Source: CANKHJ01 sp035556495 (GTDB lineage Bacteria; Pseudomonadota; Alphaproteobacteria; Rhizobiales; Xanthobacteraceae). From it: a DNA stretch of 34,066 nucleotides. Each line of letters begins with the position of its first letter. The stretch's first letter is position 1. The stretch spans positions 1 to 34,066 of the forward strand of contig DATMEW010000111.1 of NCBI GenBank assembly GCA_035556495.1, written 5' to 3'. Positions 8,847-16,326 of the stretch are shown here, piece after piece. The notes beneath the pieces are model-generated. The model had not been told where the DNA came from and did not search any database. It was given only the letters and a program-made list of their open reading frames with translations. The translations under genes and the position numbers were made by a program.

Positions 8847-10424
8847 ATGCCCGGTTCTTCTTCCGACGATGCCCGCCACGACAAGATCCTCATCATCGAT
8901 TTCGGCTCGCAGGTGACGCAGCTCATCGCCCGCCGGGTGCGCGAGGAGGGCGTCTATTCGGAGATCGTGCCGTTCCAGAAGGCCGAGGAAGCCTTCCGCG
9001 CCATGCGGCCGAAGGCGGTGATCCTCTCCGGCGGGCCGGCATCGGTGCATGAGGCCGGCGCGCCGCTCGCGCCGCCATCGATCTTCGAGGCCGGCGTGCC
9101 GATCCTGGGTATCTGCTACGGCGAGCAGGCCATGGCCCATCAGCTTGGCGGGCGTGTTGAGGGCGGTCATCACCGTGAGTTCGGCCGCGCCGAAGTCGAG
9201 GTGGTGGACGACCGCACCCTGCTGTTCCAAGGCGTATGGGACAAGGGCGGCCGCTATCCGGTCTGGATGAGCCATGGCGACCGCGTGACCGAGGTGCCGC
9301 CGGGCTTCCGCATCGTCGGCACTTCGCCGAACGCGCCCATCGCCGCCATCGCCGACGATGAGCGCAAATTCTATGGCGTGCAGTTTCATCTCGAAGTGGT
9401 GCACACGCCGCAGGGCGCGGCGCTGCTGCGCAACTTCGTGCGCAAAATCGCCGGCCTCACCGGCGACTGGACCATGCGCGCCTTCCGCGAGGAAGCAGTC
9501 GAGAAAATCCGCCGGCAGGTCGGCAACGGCCGCGTGATCTGCGGGCTGTCGGGCGGGGTGGATTCGTCCGTTGCGGCCGTGCTGCTGCATGAGGCCATTG
9601 GCGATCAGCTCACCTGTGTCTTCGTCGATCACGGTCTGCTGCGGCTGGGCGAAGCGGAGCAGGTCGTCACGCTGTTCCGCGACAACTACAATATTCCGCT
9701 GGTCCATGTGGATGCGAAGGACATGTTCCTCGACGCGCTGGCCGGCGTGACCGATCCCGAAGTGAAACGCAAGACCATCGGCAAGCTGTTCATCGATGTC
9801 TTTGACGAAGAGGCACGCAAGCTCGGCGGCGCCGATTTCCTTGCGCAGGGCACGCTCTATCCCGACGTGATCGAAAGCGTGTCCTTCACCGGCGGGCCGT
9901 CCGTCACCATCAAGTCCCATCACAATGTCGGCGGCCTGCCCGCGCGCATGAAGATGAAGCTCGTGGAGCCGCTGCGGGAGCTGTTCAAGGACGAGGTTCG
10001 CAAGCTCGGGCAGGAACTCGGCCTGCCGGAAACATTCGTCGGCCGGCACCCGTTTCCGGGGCCGGGCCTTGCGATCCGCTGCCCCGGCGAGATCACGCCG
10101 GAGAAGCTCGCCATCCTGCGGCTGGCGGATGCGATCTATATCGAGGAGATCCGCAAGGCCGGGCTTTACGACATCATCTGGCAGGCTTTCGCCGTCATCC
10201 TGCCGGTCAAGACCGTCGGCGTGATGGGCGACAGCCGCACCTACGATTTCGTCGTCGGTCTGCGCGCGGTGACCTCCACGGACGGCATGACGGCGGATTT
10301 CTACCCCTTCGACATGGCCTTCATCGGCAATGTCGCAACCCGCATCATCAACGAGGTCAATGGCGTCAACCGCGTCGTTTACGACGTGACCTCCAAGCCG
10401 CCCGGCACGATCGAGTGGGAATAA
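8847..10424 (+). CDS. guaA: GMP synthase (glutamine-hydrolysing)
   Basis: GuaA converts XMP to GMP using ATP and glutamine. The 525-aa protein has the full layout. The N-terminal class I glutaminase domain carries the nucleophile Cys90 in GICYGEQAMAHQLGG and the His/Glu pair in GVQFHLEVVHTPQG. The ATP-pyrophosphatase P-loop SGGVDSSV begins near residue 235. The C-terminal dimerisation domain has RHPFPGPGLAIRCPGE and the XMP-binding end KPPGTIEWE. The usual proline after the catalytic histidine (HPEV) is leucine here. ATG 8847 gives the standard N-terminus. The last four codons and stop lie within the attachment-site repeat of the integrated element, which leaves the protein end unchanged. Confidence 0.97.
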   Translation: MPGSSSDDARHDKILIIDFGSQVTQLIARRVREEGVYSEIVPFQKAEEAFRAMRPKAVILSGGPASVHEAGAPLAPPSIFEAGVPILGICYGEQAMAHQLGGRVEGGHHREFGRAEVEVVDDRTLLFQGVWDKGGRYPVWMSHGDRVTEVPPGFRIVGTSPNAPIAAIADDERKFYGVQFHLEVVHTPQGAALLRNFVRKIAGLTGDWTMRAFREEAVEKIRRQVGNGRVICGLSGGVDSSVAAVLLHEAIGDQLTCVFVDHGLLRLGEAEQVVTLFRDNYNIPLVHVDAKDMFLDALAGVTDPEVKRKTIGKLFIDVFDEEARKLGGADFLAQGTLYPDVIESVSFTGGPSVTIKSHHNVGGLPARMKMKLVEPLRELFKDEVRKLGQELGLPETFVGRHPFPGPGLAIRCPGEITPEKLAILRLADAIYIEEIRKAGLYDIIWQAFAVILPVKTVGVMGDSRTYDFVVGLRAVTSTDGMTADFYPFDMAFIGNVATRIINEVNGVNRVVYDVTSKPPGTIEWE

Positions 10425-10426
10425 TT
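10410..10426 (+). repeat. Left attachment-site copy (attL) within the guaA 3' end
   Basis: The sequence is ATCGAGTGGGAATAATT. It encodes the GuaA C-terminus Ile-Glu-Trp-Glu followed by TAA. It matches 24531-24547 at 15 of 17 positions, with an uninterrupted 11-base identical core ATCGAGTGGGA. It lies 320 bases before the integrase gene. Confidence 0.88.
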
Positions 10427-10745
10427 CGGACCTATCCGAACGCCGCCGATAGCCGCGCCGATCGCCGCACACAAGTACCTGAAATCGTTATATAAATATT
10501 CTACCGTCTATCGCGATCTATCGCGGGGCAAGCCTCGCGATAGACGGTATGGCTGACGGTATGGCAACTCTTGTCGTATCGCCAAAACGCATATACCGTC
10601 AGGGGCAAGAGAGCTTCTGACGGTATTTTTTTCTACACTATCATATTGATAATAATAGAAAATTATCCGTTCAGAGTGGCCGTTTTTAGCCTGACGGTAT
10701 ATTGAGCGGCTCTCAGGCGTTTTTGAACGATTTCGGAGGGTCAAA
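10425..10745. promoter_or_regulatory. AT-richer intergenic region between guaA and int
   Basis: This 321-bp stretch holds the attL flank, the inverted repeat and the TGACGGTAT cluster described separately, with AT-rich tracts around 10621-10680. It must contain the int promoter. A plausible ribosome site GGAGG precedes the int ATG at 10746 by about seven bases. A minus-strand open frame through it has no domain features and is dismissed. Confidence 0.6.
10502..10549. repeat. 15-bp perfect inverted repeat with nested repeats near attL
   Basis: TACCGTCTATCGCGA (10502-10516) is repeated in inverse orientation at 10535-10549. The spacer holds another TCTATCGCG copy (10517-10525) that can pair with the right arm in an alternative hairpin with a two-base loop. 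The outer ends include the GACGGTA element found repeatedly nearby. It lies between guaA and int and could be a recombination/accessory-protein binding site, or a terminator for guaA. No T-run follows the stem, which argues against an ordinary intrinsic terminator. Confidence 0.75.
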
Positions 10746-10819
10746 ATGCTAACTGACGCTGGCATCAAGGCACTAAAACCAAAGGATAAATTGTATAAGG
10801 TCGTTGACCGTGACGGTAT
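10543..10819. repeat. Cluster of TGACGGTAT repeats at the left end of the island
   Basis: TGACGGTAT occurs in direct orientation at 10554-10562, 10618-10626, 10692-10700 and 10811-10819 (the last inside int). It occurs in inverse orientation at 10593-10601. A GACGGTAT lacking the first T is at 10543-10550. Spacings between the direct copies are 64, 74 and 119 bases. The same octamer recurs three times near the right end. Such bilateral short repeats next to att cores are typical of integrase arm-type or excisionase binding sites; that role is inferred. Confidence 0.75.
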
Positions 10820-12002
10820 GTATGTCGTGGTCAACCCCTCGGGGGCAGTCGTGTTCCGGTATGACTACCGCCTCAACGGGCGGCGTGAGACGTTGACGCT
10901 GGGCCGCTACGGCGCTTCCGACCTGTCGCTGGCGCGGGCGCGCGAGAAACTGATCGACGCCAAGCGCGCCATACTTGAAGGGCGGTCCCCCGCCCGAGAG
11001 AAGCAACGCGAGAAGCGCCGTATCAAGGAGGCAAAGAGCTTCGGCGAGTTTGGCGAGCGCTGGTTGCTGGAGGCGAAGATGGCCGAAAGCACCCGCGCGA
11101 TGCGCCGCTCGATCTATGATCGGGACATTCTTCCGACCTTTCGGAATCGTCTGCTGACCGAAATCAGCCCCGACGATCTTCGCGCGATGTGCGCCAAAGT
11201 GAAGGCACGGGGAGCCCCGGCCACGGCCGTCCACGTCCGCGACATTGTGAAGCTCGTTTATGCCTTTGCGATCCTGCACGGGGAAAAGGTGCCGAACCCG
11301 GCCGATGAGGTTGGGCCTGCCTCTATCGCAACCTTTGTTCCCAAAGACCGCTCGCTCTCGCCTGCTGAAATCCGGGTCATGCTCGGCCAACTTGAGCATG
11401 TAGCGACGCTGCCCACGATCCGGCTCGGGATGAAGCTATTCCTGCTTACTATGGTCAGGAAAAGCGAGCTGCAGGACGCGACCTGGGATGAGGTCGATTT
11501 CGAGAACGCGGTTTGGTCGATCCCAAAGGAACGGATGAAGCGTTCGAAGGCACACAACGTCTATCTGGCGCAACAGGCCATCGACATTCTCATTGCCCTC
11601 AAGACCTGTGCCGGTAACTCCAAATATCTGCTGCCATCGCGCTACGATGCGGATGCTCCCATGTCGCGGGCGACCTTCAACCGCATCACTACCGCTGTCG
11701 TGTCGCGGGCGAAGACGGAGGGTTTGCCGCTCGAACCGTTCACGGTTCACGATCTGCGCCGAACAGGCTCCACGCTCCTGAACGAGCTGGGCTTCAATAG
11801 TGATTGGATCGAAAAGTGTTTGGCACATGAGGATGGCCGCTCGTCCCGTGGCATCTACAACAAGGCGGAATACGAGCACCAGCGCCGCCATATGATGCAA
11901 GAATGGGCGAACCTCGTGGACGCTTGGGTGGCAGGCCAGAAATACATACCGACGCTGTATCCGCCATCAATGGACCTTTTGGTTCCTGAACCTACCGTCT
12001 GA
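10746..12002 (+). CDS. P4-type tyrosine recombinase (site-specific integrase)
   Basis: A 418-aa integrase that catalyses integration and excision between att sites. The N-terminal DUF4102-type arm-binding domain covers about residues 1-85 (MLTDAGIKALKPKDKLYKV, LGRYGASDLSLARAREK). The core-binding helical domain covers about 95-185. The catalytic domain covers about 203-385 and contains all expected residues: Arg238 (TMVRKSEL), His335 and Arg338 (HDLRRTGST), His361 (LAHEDGR) and the nucleophile Tyr371 (GIYNKAEY). Nothing is missing, so it is probably active. It lies beside guaA and the attL copy, pointing into the island. Its last 11 bases overlap the convergent regulator gene ending at 11992. 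A GGAGG site precedes the ATG. Confidence 0.95.
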   Translation: MLTDAGIKALKPKDKLYKVVDRDGMYVVVNPSGAVVFRYDYRLNGRRETLTLGRYGASDLSLARAREKLIDAKRAILEGRSPAREKQREKRRIKEAKSFGEFGERWLLEAKMAESTRAMRRSIYDRDILPTFRNRLLTEISPDDLRAMCAKVKARGAPATAVHVRDIVKLVYAFAILHGEKVPNPADEVGPASIATFVPKDRSLSPAEIRVMLGQLEHVATLPTIRLGMKLFLLTMVRKSELQDATWDEVDFENAVWSIPKERMKRSKAHNVYLAQQAIDILIALKTCAGNSKYLLPSRYDADAPMSRATFNRITTAVVSRAKTEGLPLEPFTVHDLRRTGSTLLNELGFNSDWIEKCLAHEDGRSSRGIYNKAEYEHQRRHMMQEWANLVDAWVAGQKYIPTLYPPSMDLLVPEPTV

Positions 12003-12264
12003 CGGGCCGCGTCTTTCTAAGTGTTACGTCGGGACAGGGCGCGCGCTTAATGGTCCTCTCCCTGGAGGCTTGGCGGCGTTCGTCTAGCCATGCCTCCACT
12101 TCGGCCAAGTCCCAAACCACGCACCGGGCCGTCAGATAGAACCGTTGAGGAAATTCGCCCCGCTGCTCCATGTCGTAGATGGTGGTGTCGGCAAGGGGAA
12201 CGAGTTCCCGAAGCTGGTGCCTGCGGATGGTGCGTTTGCCGAGCGGTGGCGACGAGTAGTTCAT
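11992..12264 (-). CDS. AlpA-family helix-turn-helix regulator/excisionase-like protein
   Basis: The 90-aa protein resembles the AlpA (phage CP4-57 regulatory) family: RRHQLRELVPLADTTIYDMEQRGEFPQRFYLTARCVVWDLAEVEAWLDER is a winged-HTH fold, with recognition helix around LADTTIYDMEQRGEFP and the closing WDLAEVEAWL. Family members activate or assist excision of P4-like islands, so it may be the partner of the integrase it faces. The tail (after residue 65) is basic. It starts at the ATGA overlap with the upstream 78-aa gene and overlaps the int 3' end by 11 bases in antisense. Confidence 0.85.
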   Translation of the reverse strand: MNYSSPPLGKRTIRRHQLRELVPLADTTIYDMEQRGEFPQRFYLTARCVVWDLAEVEAWLDERRQASRERTIKRAPCPDVTLRKTRPVRR

Positions 12265-12497
12265 CGCTCGCCCTCGTCGCTTTCAATCTCGTCTGCGGCC
12301 GGAGAGCTGGGCGTCTGCTCCTCTATGGCACGAAGCAGGTCGGGATTTCCGCCGGAGCGCGCCTGCTCGAATGCTGCGACAGAGGGGAACCACACCATCG
12401 GATCGTCTGCCGCCGGCTTTTCCCCGCCGCGCGCAATCCGCATGGTGCGGGCCTTCATTTCCTCATAGCTGGCAATCCCGACTTTGGGTTTGGTCAT
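12261..12497 (-). CDS. Small conserved island protein, function unknown
   Basis: A 78-aa acidic-tailed protein without signal peptide or membrane segment. The segment PKVGIASYEEMKARTMRIA followed by DDPMVWFPSVAAFEQ resembles, from memory, the N-terminal part of small HTH-type predicted regulators found on mobile elements. The HTH half expected after such a start is absent here, so it may be a short variant. Its TGA overlaps the ATG of the AlpA-like gene, forming a two-gene operon. An AAGG site lies about seven bases before the ATG. Function is not assigned. Confidence 0.65.
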   Translation of the reverse strand: MTKPKVGIASYEEMKARTMRIARGGEKPAADDPMVWFPSVAAFEQARSGGNPDLLRAIEEQTPSSPAADEIESDEGER

Positions 12498-12626
12498 GGC
12501 ACGCCTTTCTCCAACAAAACTGCGTCCGCCGCTTGCCGGAAAGCTTCGGGCGTTGGGCAGACTGTGGAGGAGAACCCGCAGTGTGTAGCGTGCCGTATTC
12601 GCGCTGTCCCGTTGGCGGCACTCCCA

Positions 12627-12983
12627 TCATCGCCGATAGCGCGAACGGGTGCCTTTGACCCGCGTTGTGCGTTGTTCGCTCTCGGTGGTGGATTTGTCGG
12701 GCAAGTTATTTTCGCCGGGCGTGCTGTAGAGAGGGCCGCCGAACATTTCGTCGAAAACGTCGCCGAACCATCGCTCGAAAACCTGAACTTCGGCAAGCGT
12801 GACCGGCACTCGTTCGGGCCAGTCGTCAATAACCCGCAAATTGTCGTGCCATTTTGGCGACTTGCGACGAGGCGGCCGGGCGTTAGATGCAGGTTCGTCA
12901 GGGTGGTCAGCTTTGTTGGGAAGTGCCCCCAAGGACGGTTGCGCGGCTTTTCGCTTGCGAGGAGATAAACGCTTGTTGGCCAT
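12627..12983 (-). CDS. Hypothetical island protein with basic N-terminus
   Basis: A 118-aa protein. The first ~50 residues are lysine/arginine/proline-rich (MANKRLSPRKRKAA). A compact segment VIDDWPERVPVTLAEVQVFERWFGD follows at about residues 52-76, then a polar tail ending SRYRR. I do not recognise a named domain, though the W-rich middle looks like small conserved proteins seen beside conjugation genes. Start at 12983 is supported by GGAGG five bases upstream; the longer frame to 13007 lacks a ribosome site. An overlapping minus frame at 12494-12829 is considered a shadow. Confidence 0.6.
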   Translation of the reverse strand: MANKRLSPRKRKAAQPSLGALPNKADHPDEPASNARPPRRKSPKWHDNLRVIDDWPERVPVTLAEVQVFERWFGDVFDEMFGGPLYSTPGENNLPDKSTTESEQRTTRVKGTRSRYRR

Positions 12984-13159
12984 AGAGTCCTCCGAGCCGC
13001 ATCGCATCAGACTTCTGGCATGGAGAGACGCCAGTATTTAGGCAAACACTGAAAGGCAAATGGCGATTGGCTCTATTGTCTGTAAACGGTCGTTGCAGTC
13101 CGGTAAGCGTATTGCAAAATGCGCTACAAAATGCCATATGGGTTGCAGGAGAAACCGCC

Positions 13160-13462
13160 ATGCCTCGACCCGCTGAACGCAAGGACCATCCGCTGTCGAT
13201 GCGGCTGCCCGACGCTGACATCGCCATCATCGACCGCGCCGCGACCCTGCGCGGGCGTTCGCGCACCGACTTTGTGCGCGAGGCGGCTGTGCGTGCCGCC
13301 GAGGACGTGCTGATGGAGGCGCTGCCTGTCCGCATGAGTCCCGAGGGCTTCAACGCTTTCCTGAACGCGCTGTCCGCACCCGCCCGTCCTGTTCCTGAAA
13401 TGGTGGAGTTGCTGAGGCGTCCTGCGCCGTGGGAGAGCGATACCGCGCCGGCCCGGAGCTGA
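13160..13462 (+). CDS. DUF1778 (TacA-like) ribbon-helix-helix antitoxin
   Basis: A 100-aa antitoxin of the DUF1778 family that would bind DNA through an N-terminal ribbon-helix-helix (LSMRLPDADIAIIDRAATLRGRSRTDFVREAAVRAAE, about residues 14-50). It would neutralise the GNAT toxin through the C-terminal segment (PVRMSPEGFNAFLNAL onward). Such antitoxins usually autorepress the operon. AGGAG lies about eight bases upstream of the ATG at 13160. The toxin gene follows after six bases. Frame reading further upstream lacks family character. Confidence 0.92.
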   Translation: MPRPAERKDHPLSMRLPDADIAIIDRAATLRGRSRTDFVREAAVRAAEDVLMEALPVRMSPEGFNAFLNALSAPARPVPEMVELLRRPAPWESDTAPARS

Positions 13463-13468
13463 GACTTG

Positions 13469-13975
13469 ATGGTTTCCGCTCCCGAGCCGATCACGGCCGC
13501 CCATGACGTGTCGGAATTTTCCTGCGGCAAGCCGACGCTGGACCGCTGGTTGAAGTCGCGAGCCTTGTCCAATCAGGAAAAGGGCTTCACGGCGGTCATG
13601 GTCGTTCATGTGGATTGCCGGGTGATCGGCTATTACGGGCTTGCGCCCACGGCGATTGTGCCGGGCCTCCTGCCGCGTTCCATCCGCACCGGCCAGCCGC
13701 CCGATCCTGTTCCGTGCTTGCTCCTGGGACAGCTTGCGACCGACCAACAATGGGTCGGTCAAGGCATCGGGACGAGTCTGGTCAAGCATGCACTCGCGCG
13801 CTGCGTCGAGGCGGCTTCGCTGATCGGCGGGCGGGCGCTCGTCGTCAACGCGGTCGATGAGGAAGCGGCGGCGTTCTGGCGGCGGCGCGGCTTCCTTGTC
13901 TCCCATGACGATCCGCTTGTCCTGTTCCGTTCGATTGGGGACATCGCGGCGTCCATCGGCACCACTCTGTCCTGA
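13469..13975 (+). CDS. GNAT-family acetyltransferase toxin (TacT-like)
   Basis: A 168-aa GCN5-type acetyltransferase; characterised TacT toxins block translation by acetylating the amino group of aminoacyl-tRNA. The N-terminal family signature EFSCGKPTLDRWLKSRALSNQEKG is complete. The acetyl-CoA site QWVGQGIGTSLVKHAL and the ending FWRRRGFL are also present. It is paired with the DUF1778 antitoxin six bases upstream, the standard antitoxin-toxin order. ATG at 13469 is preferred to the TTG three bases before; GGAG sits about ten bases upstream. The pair probably stabilises the island. Confidence 0.92.
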   Translation: MVSAPEPITAAHDVSEFSCGKPTLDRWLKSRALSNQEKGFTAVMVVHVDCRVIGYYGLAPTAIVPGLLPRSIRTGQPPDPVPCLLLGQLATDQQWVGQGIGTSLVKHALARCVEAASLIGGRALVVNAVDEEAAAFWRRRGFLVSHDDPLVLFRSIGDIAASIGTTLS

Positions 13976-13991
13976 AAGGCGCTGGCGCGGG

Positions 13992-14210
13992 TCAGCGGGC
14001 CGAGCGCCGGGCTTTCTGAAACTCTCGATCCGTGGCGAGGAAGCGTTCCAGCATCGGCACGATGAGCTTTTCCGGCTCTATCGGCGGCTGCCCTGGCTGA
14101 GCCAGCAAACGGCCATAAAGTTGCAAGTCCCGAAAGAGTGTCGCGGGCAATTCGCGCGACACTTTGACGGGCTTATCGTCGGCGAGCGCGCCGAGTTTCA
14201 GCTTCGTCAT
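13992..14210 (-). CDS. DUF2274 protein at the end of the trb operon
   Basis: A 72-aa protein with the DUF2274 pattern: KLGALADDKPVKVSREL, then DLQLYGRLLAQ and PEKLIVPMLERFLATDREF. It resembles a small ribbon-helix-helix-like fold and is repeatedly found directly downstream of trbI in alphaproteobacterial ICEs; its role is unknown. The ATG at 14210 follows the trbI TGA by two bases, and AGGAG lies six bases upstream inside trbI. It converges on the toxin-antitoxin pair with a 16-base gap. Confidence 0.85.
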   Translation of the reverse strand: MTKLKLGALADDKPVKVSRELPATLFRDLQLYGRLLAQPGQPPIEPEKLIVPMLERFLATDREFQKARRSAR

Positions 14211-14212
14211 GG

Positions 14213-15376
14213 TCAACTCCTGTAGGGTTCGAGCACAAGATCGCGCGTGACCACGATCCTGACAGGGAAACCCGGTCGGATGGTCAGCGTCGGGGCGACG
14301 TTGAGCTGACGGCGGATGATCTGCTGGCCAGCGTCGTTGATGGTGTCCTGGCCGCCATTGCGGATAGCGCGCAACAGCCGGTCGTCGTCGTCAACGGCAA
14401 GCTCGGCTCCTACGGAGAGCAGCGTCGAGAGGCCGGCGGCTTTCGCCAAATCCCACCAATGATAATCGACGCCATCCTCCAGCCCGGCATAGCCCTGGCT
14501 GTCCGCGCCAGGCTGCCGCTCCAGAACGATGGACCGGCCGTTCGGCATGATGAGACGATTCCAGACAAGCAACACGCGGCGCTGGCCGAACTGCACGTTG
14601 TTGTCATACTGGCCGATGATCCGCGTTCCCTGTGGCACGAGCAGGATGTGGCCGGTCGGGCTGTCATAGACCGGCTCCGTCACCTGGGCGGTGATCTGGC
14701 CGGGCAAGTCGGAACGGATGCCGGTGATGAGCGCGGCGGGGATCACGGCTCCCGCCTCGAGCACGAAGGGCGATGCCGGAGCCATGATGCGATCCGCCGA
14801 TGTGGTGCGGCGATCGACGGGCGCATTGAGGAAAGCAAGCTGCTTGTCCTGCGCGGTCTGCTGGACGGGCTGCCCTGTGAGGCCGGCGAAGTCGAGGCCG
14901 GTAAGCCCGGCCGTGGTCGCGCCGCCCGGCATCGCAGCCGGGCTTCCGGTGCGGTCCTCGGTCTGGAAGAACACGCGGCTGGTGCGCGCGGCTTCTTCCT
15001 CGGCGAGCCGGCGTTCTTCGGCGCGGTCCACGGCCGGCGCGGTGATCGTCGGCGGCACGACGGGCTGGCCCCGGTTCTGCGCGTCGAGGATCGGGCGGCC
15101 AAGATCGCCCGGCAGCGGTGGGCCGAGCACCGGGCCGGTATAATCCTTCGGCAACCCGGCAAGTCCATCGGCGGGCTGGCGATTGGAAGTCGAATACAGC
15201 TCCCTGCCGTCATTGCCGCCTGTGCGGGTCTGGAGCGCATAGATCAGCGTTCCGCCGATCCCGACGAGCGCGACGGCCGCCGCGCTGGCGAGCACCTTGC
15301 GCGACAGGCGGGTGACGCGCGGCGGCTCCGCGCGAAGCCGCATCGGCGCGGCGGTGTTCGATTCATTCGCGCTCAT
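14213..15376 (-). CDS. trbI: Conjugal transfer protein TrbI (VirB10-like)
   Basis: TrbI is the VirB10-type subunit that spans the inner membrane and reaches the outer-membrane core of the mating-pair type IV secretion channel. The 387-aa protein has a cytoplasmic N-terminus, one membrane helix (about residues 27-47, LASAAAVALVGIGGTLIYAL) and a proline/glutamine-rich periplasmic linker. The C-terminal VirB10 beta-barrel domain spans about 200-385 (SPFVLEAGAVIPAALITGI, LLVPQGTRIIGQYDN, RPGFPVRIVVTRDLVLEPY). The start overlaps the trbG stop by four bases (ATGA). Length and domains look intact. Confidence 0.95.
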   Translation of the reverse strand: MSANESNTAAPMRLRAEPPRVTRLSRKVLASAAAVALVGIGGTLIYALQTRTGGNDGRELYSTSNRQPADGLAGLPKDYTGPVLGPPLPGDLGRPILDAQNRGQPVVPPTITAPAVDRAEERRLAEEEAARTSRVFFQTEDRTGSPAAMPGGATTAGLTGLDFAGLTGQPVQQTAQDKQLAFLNAPVDRRTTSADRIMAPASPFVLEAGAVIPAALITGIRSDLPGQITAQVTEPVYDSPTGHILLVPQGTRIIGQYDNNVQFGQRRVLLVWNRLIMPNGRSIVLERQPGADSQGYAGLEDGVDYHWWDLAKAAGLSTLLSVGAELAVDDDDRLLRAIRNGGQDTINDAGQQIIRRQLNVAPTLTIRPGFPVRIVVTRDLVLEPYRS

Positions 15377-16326
15377 GATGGCCTCCCGTCCGTGCGAACA
15401 ATCCTGACGGTCTGCTGGCTCTTGCCGCCGCCAAGGCGCAGCTCGGCCGCGCCGAACAGGCGGTCCACGATCAGGGTGTTTTGATAGATGCGGCTGTTGG
15501 CGATCTGCGCTTCGCCGTCCGCGCCGATGACGAAGATGGGCGGCATTTCGCCCTGCACGATACCGCGCGGGAACTCGACATAGACGCGCCTGCCGTCGTC
15601 ATAGACGGAGACCGGTTTCCAGGGTGGGTTGTCGCCAGTCAGGCCATAACGATAGTTGCGTGCGGCGACGACGGGAATGATCGGCGTGGCCGGGACGCTT
15701 TGCCCGTTCGCGGTGGCCAAGCGCGGATAGGCCCAGGCGACGGAAGGCATATAGGGCTTCTCGCCTGATCGCAGTTCAAGCAAATAGGTGCGCCGATCGG
15801 TCGTGATGACAAGATTGGTCGTGATGTCCGGCCGGCTCGGTTTCACAAGGATATGGAAGCGGCGGGTTATGCCCGATCCGCTTTCGGTGTCGCCGATGAT
15901 CCAGCGGGCCGTATCGCCGGCCGCAATCGGCCCCGCGCCGGTCAGGCTCTCGCCCGGTTCCAGTGCAATATCGGTGATCTGGCCGGGCGCGGCATAGACC
16001 TGATAGAGCGCGCCTTCGCTCCACGGATAAATCTGGATGGCGTTGTAATAGCCTTCGCGGCGCGGCTGCACGCGGGCGGCGGCGTTGGCGTTCTCAACGC
16101 GGCCCGTCGCCGTGCTGGCGGTCTGGCCACCGCGCGCTACGGTCCAGGCTGGCGGTATGTGCAACGGCCGCGGCCGGTCGTCAGTGACGGCCGCGGGGAT
16201 CGCCGGCAGCGGCGGCACATCGGCGTCATAGCTGATCTGCGGCGGCTTGTAGGTCGCGCAACCGGCCAGCATGGTCGCTGATAACAGGATGGCTGCAACG
16301 GCGGGCGTGTGGGTGGATGCTCTCAT
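15373..16326 (-). CDS. trbG: Conjugal transfer protein TrbG (VirB9-like)
   Basis: TrbG is the VirB9-type outer-membrane core component. The 317-aa protein begins with a lipoprotein signal (MRASTHTPAVAAILL, lipobox LAGC with Cys23). The VirB9 domain includes YPWSEGALYQVYAAPGQITDIALEPGE and the C-terminal beta region YDDGRRVYVEFPRGI to the end. Start at 16326 is set by the four-base overlap with the trbF stop and GGGAG eight bases upstream; the frame continues open upstream through antisense of trbF but is not coding. The stop overlaps trbI. Confidence 0.95.
   Translation of the reverse strand: MRASTHTPAVAAILLSATMLAGCATYKPPQISYDADVPPLPAIPAAVTDDRPRPLHIPPAWTVARGGQTASTATGRVENANAAARVQPRREGYYNAIQIYPWSEGALYQVYAAPGQITDIALEPGESLTGAGPIAAGDTARWIIGDTESGSGITRRFHILVKPSRPDITTNLVITTDRRTYLLELRSGEKPYMPSVAWAYPRLATANGQSVPATPIIPVVAARNYRYGLTGDNPPWKPVSVYDDGRRVYVEFPRGIVQGEMPPIFVIGADGEAQIANSRIYQNTLIVDRLFGAAELRLGGGKSQQTVRIVRTDGRPS

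Noticed and set aside
8787..10472. 561-codon minus-strand frame opposite guaA
   Set aside because: Antisense shadow of GMP synthase; composition typical of a reversed GC-rich gene.
11436..11900. Minus-strand frame inside int
   Set aside because: Antisense to the integrase catalytic domain and without features of its own.
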